Origin: CALJIC01 sp039805565
GTDB lineage: Bacteria; Chloroflexota; Chloroflexia; Chloroflexales; Roseiflexaceae
Assembly (NCBI GenBank): GCA_039805565.1
Contig: JBDLTZ010000098.1
Span: 1-36,322, forward strand
Length of the DNA: 36,322 nucleotides
Direction: 5' to 3'
In this document: piece after piece, positions 9,957 through 17,420 of the stretch
How the letters are laid out: the number at the start of each line of letters is the position of its first letter
Position numbering within the stretch: the stretch's first letter is position 1
Position numbers and translations under genes: made by a program
The notes under the pieces: model-generated
What the model saw: the letters and a program-made list of their open reading frames with translations, nothing else
Database searches by the model: none
What the model was told of the DNA's origin: nothing

Positions 9957-11645
9957 ATGAACGTTGTGATTGTCGGCGGCGTTGCGGCGGGGATGTCCGC
10001 GGCCGCCCGGCTGCGCCGCCTGGATGAGCGCGCTCGGATCGTGGTGCTCGAGCGCGACCGATACGTCTCCTACGCGAACTGCGGCCTGCCCTACCATATT
10101 GCCGGCGATATCGCCGAGCGCGAGAAGCTGCTGGTGGCCACGCCCGAGCACCTGCGGGCAACCCTGGATCTGGATGTTCGGACGCAGCACGAGGTACTCT
10201 CAGTGGACCGCGGGGCGCACACGGTGGAGGTGCTGAACCGCGCCACCGGCGAGCGCTACGTCGAGCTATACGACAAGCTCGTGCTGGCGCAGGGGGCCGA
10301 GCCGATCCGCCCGCCGGCGCCGGGGAACGACCACCCGCGCGTTCTGACGCTGCGGAGCATTCCCGACATGGACCGGGTGCTGGCGGCGGTGGACGGCGGC
10401 GCGCGCCAGGCGGTGGTGATCGGCGGGAGCTACATCGGTCTCGAGGTAGCCGAGGCGCTGCGACGGCGCGGGCTGGCGGTGGACCTGGTTGAGCTTCAGG
10501 AACAGATCCTGCCGCTCTTCGACCGGGAGATGACCGGCGCCCTCGGTGAGCACCTGGCGGGCCACGGCGTGACGCTGCACCTCGGCACGGCGGCGCAGTC
10601 CTTCGCCGATGAGGCCGGGCGGGTGCGCGTAGAGCTGCGCGATGGCACGCAGCTCACGGCCGACCTGGTGCTGCTGGCGGTGGGTGTGCGCCCGGCCTCG
10701 GGCATGGCCAGGGCCGCCGGCCTGGCCCTCGGCCCGCGCGGCGGCATCGCGGTGGACCGCCACATGCGTACATCGGACCCCGATATCTATGCGGCGGGGG
10801 ATATGGTCGAAGTGGTGGACACGGTGACCGGCGAGCCGGCCCTGATCGCGCTGGCCGGCCCGGCGAACCGCCAGGGGCGTATCGTGGCCGACCACATCGC
10901 GGGGCGTGGCGCGGCCTACACCACCACCCAGGGCACCGCGGTGGTCAAGGTGTTCGAGATGACCGCGGCGGCCACCGGCGCCTCTGAAAAGACGCTGAAA
11001 CGGCTGGGGACGCCCTACCACAAGGTCTACCTGCACCCCTCGGGTCACGCCGGTTACTACCCCGGCACGGCGCAGATGCACCTCAAGCTGCTGTTCGCCC
11101 CCTCGGACGGGCGGGTGCTCGGCGCGCAGGTGGTCGGCTTCGATGGCGTGGACAAGCGGGTGGATGTGCTGGCCACCGCGATCCGGGCTGGGCTGACGGT
11201 CTTCGACCTGGAAGGGCTGGAGCTGGCCTACGCGCCGCCCTACGGCTCGGCGAAGGACCCAGTGAATATGGCAGGCTTTGTGGCCGCGAACCTGCTGCGC
11301 GGCGACGTGTCCTTCTGGTATGCGGAGGACTACCCGGCCAAGGCGCACGGCGCCACGATCGTGGATGTCCGCAGCCCGCAGGAGTACGCCGACTGGCACA
11401 TCCCCGGCGCGCTGAACATCCCACTGCCGGAGCTGCGGCAGCGTCTCTTTGAGCTGCGCGAGAGCGCCGCAGGCGGCCCGGTGCTGCTGTACTGCATGGT
11501 CGGCATTCGCAGCTACCTCGCCTACCGCGTGCTGCGGCAGCATGGGATCGAGGCGGTGACGCTGGCTGGCGGCGCGAAGACCTTCCTCGGCTTCCACCCG
11601 GCCCACCCCACGGCCGTGGCGGATGAGATGCTGACGCCCGCGTAG
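9957..11645 (+). CDS. CoA-disulfide reductase-rhodanese fusion (CDR-RHD)
   Basis: A 562-residue flavoprotein. Residues 1-~450 are a pyridine-nucleotide disulfide reductase of the CoA-disulfide/persulfide reductase group: FAD-binding GGVAAGMSAAARLRRLDE, active-site C42 in SYANCGLPYHIAG, a second nucleotide site GGSYIGLEVAEALRRRG, and AAGDMVE. Residues ~455-555 are a rhodanese domain with catalytic C513 in the loop CMVGIRS. Characterised fusions use NAD(P)H to reduce CoA-disulfide, CoA-polysulfide or CoA-persulfide, so a role in low-molecular-weight thiol or sulfane-sulfur balance is likely. AGAGGAAG precedes the ATG. It converges on glgX with a hairpin between. No promoter with normal spacing was found in the 200-base gap upstream. 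Confidence 0.93.
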   Translation: MNVVIVGGVAAGMSAAARLRRLDERARIVVLERDRYVSYANCGLPYHIAGDIAEREKLLVATPEHLRATLDLDVRTQHEVLSVDRGAHTVEVLNRATGERYVELYDKLVLAQGAEPIRPPAPGNDHPRVLTLRSIPDMDRVLAAVDGGARQAVVIGGSYIGLEVAEALRRRGLAVDLVELQEQILPLFDREMTGALGEHLAGHGVTLHLGTAAQSFADEAGRVRVELRDGTQLTADLVLLAVGVRPASGMARAAGLALGPRGGIAVDRHMRTSDPDIYAAGDMVEVVDTVTGEPALIALAGPANRQGRIVADHIAGRGAAYTTTQGTAVVKVFEMTAAATGASEKTLKRLGTPYHKVYLHPSGHAGYYPGTAQMHLKLLFAPSDGRVLGAQVVGFDGVDKRVDVLATAIRAGLTVFDLEGLELAYAPPYGSAKDPVNMAGFVAANLLRGDVSFWYAEDYPAKAHGATIVDVRSPQEYADWHIPGALNIPLPELRQRLFELRESAAGGPVLLYCMVGIRSYLAYRVLRQHGIEAVTLAGGAKTFLGFHPAHPTAVADEMLTPA

Positions 11646-11682
11646 TCAGGCGCCGTGGGGTCGGCTGAGAAGCACACAAAGA

Positions 11683-11716
11683 GCGGAGCGATCGAGTGCA
11701 GGCCCGATTGCTCCGC
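11683..11716. terminator. bidirectional hairpin between cdr and glgX
   Basis: GCGGAGCGATCG (11683-11694) pairs with CGATTGCTCCGC (11705-11716) with one G:T wobble and a ten-base loop. It lies 37 bases after the flavoprotein stop and 19 bases after the glgX stop, so it can serve both convergent genes. There is no long U-run on either side. Confidence 0.7.
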
Positions 11717-11735
11717 CCTCTGGAGCATGCGATGC

Positions 11736-13799
11736 CTACCGATACAGCACCACCATCGAGCGTGGGCCGACCGCATACTCCAGCGAGTGCAGCGGTAGGG
11801 CGCTCTGCTCGTCTACGATGTCGTCAGGGCTTGGCAGGCTTGTGTCCACCACGCGCCGCCACTCGCCCGCGGCTCCCTCCTGCACGGTAAAGACCAGCGG
11901 CTCCCAGTAGGCGTTGATCATCACGTACACATCACCGTCGCGCTGCGAGGCGCCGTGCAGGCAGTACGCCAGCGAGTGTGAGCTGTCCGAGGTATCCACC
12001 TGCGGCCCCACGCCGTACCAGCACACGTCCTGCCGCCAGAAGGTGCTTCGCCCAAGCGAGCGGTGCGCTTTGCGGAAGGCGATCATCTGCTTGAAGAAGC
12101 GGTGCATGTCGCGATTCTTCTCCAGCAGATTCCAGTTCAGCCAGGTGGTCTCGTTGTCCTGGTTGTAGGGGTTATTGTTGCCGCCCTGCGTGTTCATAAA
12201 CTCGTCCCCCGCGCAGAACATCGGCGTGCCGGCCGCCAGCATCAGCAGCGCGAAGAAGTTCTTCACCTGACGCCGCCGCAGCTCCATCACCTCTGCCGGC
12301 ACCCCCTCGTCACCCTCCCAGCCGCAGTTCCAGCTCCGGTTGTCGTCTGAGCCGTCGGCCCCGCCGTTGCCGTTGGCCATGTTGCGCTTGTGGTTGTAGG
12401 CCGTCAGGTCGTACAGGCAGAAGCCGTCGTGCGCGGTGATGAAGTTGATACTCTGGTACGGTCGGTAGGCATCGGCGAGCGTGTCCGGGAACAGGTCGTC
12501 CGAGCCGTACAGCCGGGCCATGAGCGCCGGGACTGCGCCGCGGTCGCCCTTTACGAAGGAGCGCATATCGTCGCGGAATTTGCCGTTCCACTGCCGCCAG
12601 AGCTGGCCGGGGAAGCTGCGCCCGAGCTGGTAGCTGCCGATGTCCCAAGCCTCGGCCACCAGCGCAACGTCCGCGCTGTAGGCGAAGGCGCTGATCTCGG
12701 CGATCAGCGGCGGGTCGAGCAGGTTCAGCGCGCCGTTGTACGAGCGCGTCATGATCGAGGCCAGGTCGAAGCGGAAGCCGTCCACCCGCATCTCGTTGGC
12801 CCAGTGGCGCAGGCTCTCCACCACCAGCCCGCGCACTGCGGGGTGGCCGCAGCGCAGTGTGTTGCCGCAGCCGGTGTCGTTGTTGTAGGTGTGCTCCTCG
12901 CCCATCAGCAGGTAGTAGGTGTGGTTGTCGATCCCGCGGTAGCTGTAGGTGGGGCCGCGCTCGCCCCCCTCGCTGGTATGGTTGTATACCACGTCGAGCC
13001 AGACCTCGATCCCGGCTGCGTGGAAGGCCTTGACCATTGCGCGGAACTCGTCCATCGCATCGCCGGTAGCGTAGGCCGCGTGCGGCGAAAAGAAGTTCAG
13101 CGTCATGTAGCCCCAGTAGTTGCCCTCCTGCGGGTCGTACTGGTGCACCGGCAGCAGCTCCACCGCGGTGATCCCCAGGTCCCGCAGGTAGGGCAGTTTC
13201 TCCACCAGGCCCGCGAAGGAGCCGCGGTGCTCTGGGGTCACGCCGGAGTTCGCCCGCGCGGTGAAGCCCTTGACGTGCAGCTCGTACACGACGAGGTCAT
13301 GGCTGTGGCGTGGCCGCGGGTCATCGTTCCAGTCGAAGGGCTCCTCGCGCTTCGGCAGCACCCCCAGCGGCGCCAGGCCGTCCGTGTGCCCCGGGCGCGC
13401 ACAGGCCTCGCGGCTGTACTGGGGCGGGAAGTGGACCTCCGGCGCGAAGGGGTCCAGCAGGATCTTCTCCGGGTCGTGGCGGTAGCCGCGGGTGGGCTCG
13501 TACGGCCCCTCGACGCGGTAGGCGTAGAGGGTGGCGCCGTTCACGCGCCTCTCAGGTACCCAGCAGTGCCAGATGCGCCCTGTCTTGTTGATCTGCGGGT
13601 CCAGGCGCAGCTCCAGGGTCGGGCGGATGGTGTCGGCCACGTGGTAAAACAGCAGCGTCACCCCGGTGGCGGTGCCCGAGTACAGACTGAAGTTGTAGCC
13701 CCGGCGCGACTCAACCCAGGTGGGGCCGAGGGGCGCAGGCGCCCCCTCGATCTCCTCCCAAGTTTCGACGGTTTGCGGCTGATCAAGGGTATCGTTCAT
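11736..13799 (-). CDS. glgX: glycogen debranching enzyme GlgX (GH13 isoamylase type)
   Basis: GlgX hydrolyses alpha-1,6 branch points of phosphorylase-limited glycogen. The 687-residue protein has an N-terminal CBM48-like beta domain (~15-120) and a GH13 catalytic barrel. Conserved regions are intact: DVVYNH at 269-274, GFRFDLA with nucleophile D345, VAEAWD with acid/base E383, and TAHDG with D457. Length is normal for GlgX. I take the ATG at 13799 (MNDTLDQPQ); a longer reading frame to 14147 runs back through the tRNA-Arg gene and is not real. The ribosome site is weak (GAGAAA). The gene lies downstream of, and in the same direction as, the tRNA operon, separated by two hairpins. No other glycogen gene is nearby. 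Confidence 0.96.
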   Translation of the reverse strand: MNDTLDQPQTVETWEEIEGAPAPLGPTWVESRRGYNFSLYSGTATGVTLLFYHVADTIRPTLELRLDPQINKTGRIWHCWVPERRVNGATLYAYRVEGPYEPTRGYRHDPEKILLDPFAPEVHFPPQYSREACARPGHTDGLAPLGVLPKREEPFDWNDDPRPRHSHDLVVYELHVKGFTARANSGVTPEHRGSFAGLVEKLPYLRDLGITAVELLPVHQYDPQEGNYWGYMTLNFFSPHAAYATGDAMDEFRAMVKAFHAAGIEVWLDVVYNHTSEGGERGPTYSYRGIDNHTYYLLMGEEHTYNNDTGCGNTLRCGHPAVRGLVVESLRHWANEMRVDGFRFDLASIMTRSYNGALNLLDPPLIAEISAFAYSADVALVAEAWDIGSYQLGRSFPGQLWRQWNGKFRDDMRSFVKGDRGAVPALMARLYGSDDLFPDTLADAYRPYQSINFITAHDGFCLYDLTAYNHKRNMANGNGGADGSDDNRSWNCGWEGDEGVPAEVMELRRRQVKNFFALLMLAAGTPMFCAGDEFMNTQGGNNNPYNQDNETTWLNWNLLEKNRDMHRFFKQMIAFRKAHRSLGRSTFWRQDVCWYGVGPQVDTSDSSHSLAYCLHGASQRDGDVYVMINAYWEPLVFTVQEGAAGEWRRVVDTSLPSPDDIVDEQSALPLHSLEYAVGPRSMVVLYR

Positions 13800-13864
13800 C
13801 GTTGTTTCTCGTTGGTGTGTGATGTGCGGCGCGCTCTGTGGGCGCATGCAGAGGCGTAACGAAT

Positions 13865-13900
13865 CACACCACCTCGCCAGTATGCCGGCGAGGTGGTGTG
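13865..13900 (-). terminator. 14-bp hairpin upstream of glgX
   Basis: CACACCACCTCGCC (13865-13878) pairs perfectly with its complement at 13887-13900 over an eight-base loop. Partly matching flanks (GCATGCAGAG on the left, CTCTCTGTGCATG on the right) extend it imperfectly to about 13842-13926. It lies 66 bases before the glgX ATG and after the tRNA terminator. It could be a second terminator or a structured glgX leader. No U-run follows on the minus strand. Confidence 0.55.
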
Positions 13901-13989
13901 ACCGCTCCTCTCTGTGCATGTGCGTTGCAAAATATGTGCCATTGCTGGAGGGCAGTTCCTGCGCTGGTGGCGTTTGTAGCAGCGGCCCG

Positions 13990-14039
13990 GAAAAGAGAAG
14001 ATGCCGGCGAGGGGTGCGAAAGACCCTCTCGTCGGCATC
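13990..14039 (-). terminator. rho-independent terminator of the tRNA operon
   Basis: A stem from 14000 to 14039 (GATGCCGGCGAG on one side, CTCGTCGGCATC on the other, extended by GGGT/ACCC with one bulge) starts eight bases beyond the tRNA-Arg CCA end. On the minus strand it is followed by TTCTCTTTTC, a T-rich tail, which makes it a good intrinsic terminator. Confidence 0.8.
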
Positions 14040-14046
14040 TGCTGTG

Positions 14047-14123
<77 letters not shown>

Positions 14124-14245
14124 ATTCCAATACGCGGATGATAACATCGCTGTGCACGGCTGTCAAGGCAGAGGGCGGCTGGCGCGTGAGCAGCTATAAA
14201 GCAGAAACCGCCGACCTCTTATGAGAGATCGACGGTTTCTGTACC

Positions 14246-14322
14246 TGGTCGGGGCGAGTGGATTCGAACCACCGACCTCAGCGACCCGAACGCTGCGCTC
14301 TACCAGGCTGAGCCACGCCCCG
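14246..14322 (-). tRNA. tRNA-Pro (anticodon CGG)
   Basis: On the minus strand: acceptor CGGGGCG/CGCCCCG, D-stem GCTC/GAGC, anticodon stem CAGCG/CGCTG with loop TTCGGGT (anticodon CGG), T-loop TTCGAAT, discriminator A and encoded CCA. The first pair C1-G72 is typical of bacterial tRNA-Pro. It decodes CCG. It is the middle gene of the operon. Confidence 0.97.
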
Positions 14323-14349
14323 ATTGTGATGTTTTCGCCCCAGAGTGGC

Positions 14350-14435
14350 TGGTGCCGAAGGTGGGAGTCGAACCCACACGAGGTTGCCCTCAACGGTTTT
14401 TGAGACCGTCGCGTCTGCCATTCCGCCACTCCGGC
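14350..14435 (-). tRNA. tRNA-Leu (anticodon CAA)
   Basis: On the minus strand: an 86-base class II tRNA with acceptor GCCGGAG/CTTCGGC, anticodon stem ACGGT/ACCGT with loop CTCAAAA (anticodon CAA), a long variable arm (TGAGGGCAACCTCGT), T-stem GTGGG/CCCAC, discriminator A and encoded CCA. It decodes UUG. It is the first gene of the operon. Confidence 0.97.
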
Positions 14436-14447
14436 GACGCGCTAAGG

Positions 14448-14475
14448 ATTATAGCAGAAAGTGGCTGTCTGTCAA
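14448..14475 (-). promoter_or_regulatory. consensus promoter of the tRNA operon
   Basis: On the minus strand TTGACA (14475-14470) and TATAAT (14453-14448) both match the sigma70 consensus exactly, with a 16-base spacer. The predicted start near 14441 is about six bases before tRNA-Leu, the arrangement expected for a stable-RNA promoter. Confidence 0.88.
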
Positions 14476-14497
14476 ATCGGCCAGCAGGCTCCTCTGT

Positions 14498-14525
14498 GGG
14501 AGGGCCAGGGAGAATCTGCCCTCCC
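14498..14525. repeat. dispersed family-A hairpin after the enolase-family gene
   Basis: GGGAGGGC (14498-14505) pairs with GCCCTCCC (14518-14525) over a twelve-base loop. It is 46 bases past the stop of the enolase-superfamily gene and just before the tRNA promoter, so it can insulate the two. Its core GGAGGGCCAGGGAG is shared with the hairpin at 6389-6415. Confidence 0.65.
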
Positions 14526-14571
14526 CGGCCCACTCTTGGGCGTCAAGACTGAGCGAGGCTGCCCGGCGCGG

Positions 14572-15765
14572 CTAGTCGTCGAAGAAGCCCTCCTCGCCCT
14601 TCGGCAGGTAGCGACGCGCCGCCTCGGCGTTGATCGTCACGCCGAGGCCGGGGCGATCCCACACCTCGATGAAGCCATCCTTCACGATCGGGTTCGGCAG
14701 CCCCTCGACGATCTCGTACCACCACGGCTCCTTGGCCACCGGGTACTCGAAGGCGATGAAGTTCTGCGGCAGTGTGGCGCAGACCTGAACCAGCGCCGCG
14801 AGACCGATCACGCCGTTGCCGGTGCCGTGTGGCGCCATCTGGATGCCGCGCAGGTCGGCGTACTCGGTGATCCACTTCAGCTCAGCGATTCCGCCTACGT
14901 CGCACGGGTCCGGCCCGATGATACGCACCGCCTGCTTGTCGATCAGCTCCATAAAGTTCTGCCGCAGGTAGATCTGCTCGCCGGTGTGGATCGGCACCGA
15001 CGAGCGCATCGTCACCTCGCGGTAGAGATCGGCCTGGACGTAGGGGGTGTAGTCGCCGGTGATCAGGTCCTCGAGCCACATGATGTTGAGCGGCGCGAGC
15101 GCCTCAGCCAGCCTGATGGCATCGGGCACGGTCCAGCCCGGGCCGCAGTCGAGCGCCAGCCCGACCTCGTCGCCCAGCACGTCCTTCATTGCGGCCACGC
15201 ATGCCACCACGTGCTTCAGGCCGCGCTCGGTGAGCGTGCCGCGGTTCATGTAGCGCGCGCCCGGCCGGACGTCGTCGTAGAAGAAGTCCGGCACTTGGCT
15301 GACCATCGGGCTATGGAACGCGATCGGCTGCTTGACGATCGTGAAGCCCTCGGGTGCGGCCTTCATGCGGGCGGTGTCGGCGGCGTAGTCCTCGGGTGTG
15401 TAGCCGCTCATCGGGAAGCGCACGGCGCCGTTGTAGACCCGCACCCTATCGCGGATCTTCCCGCCGAGCAATTTGTAGATTGGCAGGCTGGCCGCCTTGC
15501 CGGCGATGTCCCACAGCGCCATCTCGATCGCGCTCACGGCGCTACCCCACGGCTTGAAGGCGCCGAACTTGCGGATCTTGAGCATGACGCGCTCGACGTT
15601 GGTGGGGTCCTCGCCGAGGATCATATCCTTGTAGAACAGCACGTGGGGCGCCAGGTACGGCTTGTAGGACTCGACCGGCCCGAGCCCGCTGATCCCTTCG
15701 TCCGTCGTGATGCGAACCACCGGGCTCCCGCCGAGCACGGTGCACCTGAGGTCGGTGATTTTCAC
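14572..15765 (-). CDS. mandelate racemase/enolase superfamily enzyme
   Basis: A 397-residue enolase-superfamily enzyme, likely an acid-sugar dehydratase or racemase. It has the N-terminal capping domain and a barrel with metal ligands D206 (LALDCG), E232 (WLED) and E263 (TGEQ). K145 (IVKQP), D286 (GPDPCD) and H313 (APHGTGN) are the expected catalytic positions. The galactonate/mannonate dehydratase motif D-x-H after the first metal ligand reads D-C-G here, so I do not assign a substrate. I start at GTG 15765 (giving MKITDLRC) with GAGG five bases before it. A longer frame to 15864 translates the hairpin repeat at 15822-15851 and is rejected. It lies downstream of the flavoprotein oxidase on the same strand. 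Confidence 0.9.
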   Translation of the reverse strand: MKITDLRCTVLGGSPVVRITTDEGISGLGPVESYKPYLAPHVLFYKDMILGEDPTNVERVMLKIRKFGAFKPWGSAVSAIEMALWDIAGKAASLPIYKLLGGKIRDRVRVYNGAVRFPMSGYTPEDYAADTARMKAAPEGFTIVKQPIAFHSPMVSQVPDFFYDDVRPGARYMNRGTLTERGLKHVVACVAAMKDVLGDEVGLALDCGPGWTVPDAIRLAEALAPLNIMWLEDLITGDYTPYVQADLYREVTMRSSVPIHTGEQIYLRQNFMELIDKQAVRIIGPDPCDVGGIAELKWITEYADLRGIQMAPHGTGNGVIGLAALVQVCATLPQNFIAFEYPVAKEPWWYEIVEGLPNPIVKDGFIEVWDRPGLGVTINAEAARRYLPKGEEGFFDD

Positions 15766-15821
15766 GCTGGCCTCGCTTGCCTCTACCAATCCTGCCGGAT
15801 ATAAAAAGCTGGGGTAGGTAT

Positions 15822-15851
15822 TCTTCTCGGGGGCTACGCCCCCAAACCCCC
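15822..15851. repeat. dispersed family-B hairpin
   Basis: GGGGGC (15829-15834) and GCCCCC (15838-15843) form a tight stem with a TAC loop, inside TTCTCGGGGGCTACG and followed by AAACCCCCG. The same unit recurs at 19533-19562. Here it lies in the 164-base gap between two minus-strand genes, where it may attenuate read-through. No U-run follows. Confidence 0.65.
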
Positions 15852-15929
15852 GCTCTGCGCTCACGCGTACAGCTCACGCGATATTGCTCTGCGTCACTGT
15901 GTCTTCGTTCCGCCTTCAGGGCTAGGCTT

Positions 15930-17180
15930 TCAGCGTTTGACGTTCAGCGTCGGGCGGCTCAGGCGCAGTGGGGCGAGGGCGGCCGGTGTCTCGCCGCTGC
16001 TCGCCGCCTCGGCCAGCAGCCTGCCGAGCACCATACCGAACGGCATGCCGTGGCCGCAGAAGCCGCCCGTCACCCACGCGGCCGGGGTCTCGGGCGCGCG
16101 GTCCGCCACCGGCAGGTAGTCCGGCGTGAAGCCCATCAGGCCGGCCCAGCGCCGCTCGACTCGCAGCCCTTCGAGCTTGGGGAAGAGGCGCGGCAGCACC
16201 CCCTCGAGCGCCTGCTGGACCTCTTCAGTAGGTACCTGCTGCCACACGCCCACGTCCTTGTTCGGAGCGGCGGTGCGGCATCCACCGAGCACGATCTCGC
16301 CCTGGGGTGTCTGCTGCCAGTACTCGCCGGTCGGCGTCAGGTCGGCTCCGAGCCCGGCGCGGAAGACCGGTGGTACGGCGGCGTACGAGAGCACCTGGCC
16401 GCGCACCGGCGTCACGACGCCCGTCAGCTCCGGCAGTACGCGGCTGGTCCAGGCGTTGGCCGCGACAACCGTGGCTCCCGCACGAATCTCGCCGTCGCCG
16501 GTGGACACGCGCACACCCGCACCGTCGGCGGCGATCCCCGTCACCTCGGCCAGGCAGAGGCGCGCGCCGTGGCGTACTGCGGCCGTCACCAGGCCCCGCA
16601 CGAAGCGCGCCGAGTGTAGCAGGCCGCTCTCGGCGCCGTAGAGCGCGCCCTGGATCTCCGGCTCGAGCGGCGTGCTGATCAGCTCCTGCGCCTGCGCGCG
16701 GTCCAGCACCTCGGCGGCAAACCCGTCCTCCGCCAGCGCGGCCACCGTGCGCCGCACGTCCGCGAGCTGCGCCTCGCCCAGGGCAAGCGAGAGGTGCCCG
16801 GGCTCGCGGTAGTTGCAGTCGATCGCCTCCTCGGCGAGCACCTGGCGCATCAGCGCGCGGTTCTCGAGCGTCAGCTCCCATACGGCCCGAGCCGTGTCGT
16901 GGCCGAGGCGGGTGATTGCGTCGGGGTAGCTCTCGGCTGTGCCTACTGTCACGAAGCCGCCGTTACGGCCGGTGGCGCCGGCGCCTGGGGCCTCGCGCTC
17001 GAGGAGCACCGGCCGCGCGCCGCGCCGCGCCAGCCAGTAGGCGGTGCACGCGCCGAGCAGGCCTCCCCCCACCACGATGACATCGGCGGAGCTTGGGAGC
17101 TCGTCAGGTCTCAGCTCTGAGGTGCCGGCGGTGGCGTGCCAGTACGAGGGTGGCGCGTCGGTTCTGGGGAGGACCGTCAT
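15930..17180 (-). CDS. FAD-dependent amine/amino-acid oxidase (DAO family)
   Basis: A 416-residue flavoprotein of the DAO (glycine/D-amino acid oxidase) family. The dinucleotide site VIVVGGGLLGACTA is at residues 34-47, GATGRNGGF (~69-77) follows in the position where gamma-glutamylputrescine oxidase-like members have GxxGRNGG, and the C-terminal FAD loop reads VTGGFCGHGMPFGMVLGRL. Substrates in this family include amino acids, sarcosine and gamma-glutamyl-polyamines; none can be chosen here. AGGAG lies nine bases before the ATG. The gene is probably co-transcribed with the downstream enolase-family gene, with a hairpin repeat between. It diverges from the lipoprotein gene starting at 17421. 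Confidence 0.92.
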   Translation of the reverse strand: MTVLPRTDAPPSYWHATAGTSELRPDELPSSADVIVVGGGLLGACTAYWLARRGARPVLLEREAPGAGATGRNGGFVTVGTAESYPDAITRLGHDTARAVWELTLENRALMRQVLAEEAIDCNYREPGHLSLALGEAQLADVRRTVAALAEDGFAAEVLDRAQAQELISTPLEPEIQGALYGAESGLLHSARFVRGLVTAAVRHGARLCLAEVTGIAADGAGVRVSTGDGEIRAGATVVAANAWTSRVLPELTGVVTPVRGQVLSYAAVPPVFRAGLGADLTPTGEYWQQTPQGEIVLGGCRTAAPNKDVGVWQQVPTEEVQQALEGVLPRLFPKLEGLRVERRWAGLMGFTPDYLPVADRAPETPAAWVTGGFCGHGMPFGMVLGRLLAEAASSGETPAALAPLRLSRPTLNVKR

Positions 17181-17261
17181 GATAACATGCTCCTATGTGC
17201 TCGGGTAGATGGGGGAATAGCATTACACATGGCGCGCGTGGCGGCGCACCGCGCGGGATGC

Positions 17262-17290
17262 TTGACAACCCCTTGTCAAGCCTTTATCAT
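17262..17290 (+). promoter_or_regulatory. promoter with overlapping palindrome for the envelope cluster
   Basis: TTGACA (17262-17267) and TATCAT (17285-17290) are separated by 17 bases, giving a start near 17297 and a leader of about 124 bases. A perfect inverted repeat, CTTGACA (17261-17267) and TGTCAAG (17274-17280), covers the -35 box and most of the spacer, a typical place for a repressor to bind. Confidence 0.75.
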
Positions 17291-17420
17291 AGTCCCAATC
17301 GGGTCTTAGTGCAACTACGAGGGGCTAGGGAACAGCGTACCGAGCAGAGAGCGTCTCGCCAGAACATAGTGGCATCGCCCTGTGCCCGCTGTTCGCTCAC
17401 CGCTGGAAAGCTACGAGTCA

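Noticed and set aside
12390..13859. Long plus-strand reading frame opposite glgX (489 codons)
   Set aside because: It mirrors a real gene; high GC leaves few stops on the opposite strand, and the translation shows no family motif and composition typical of a shadow frame.
15766..15864. N-terminal extension of the enolase-family gene from an upstream ATG
   Set aside because: It reads through a dispersed hairpin repeat; the family start KITDLRC follows the GTG at 15765.
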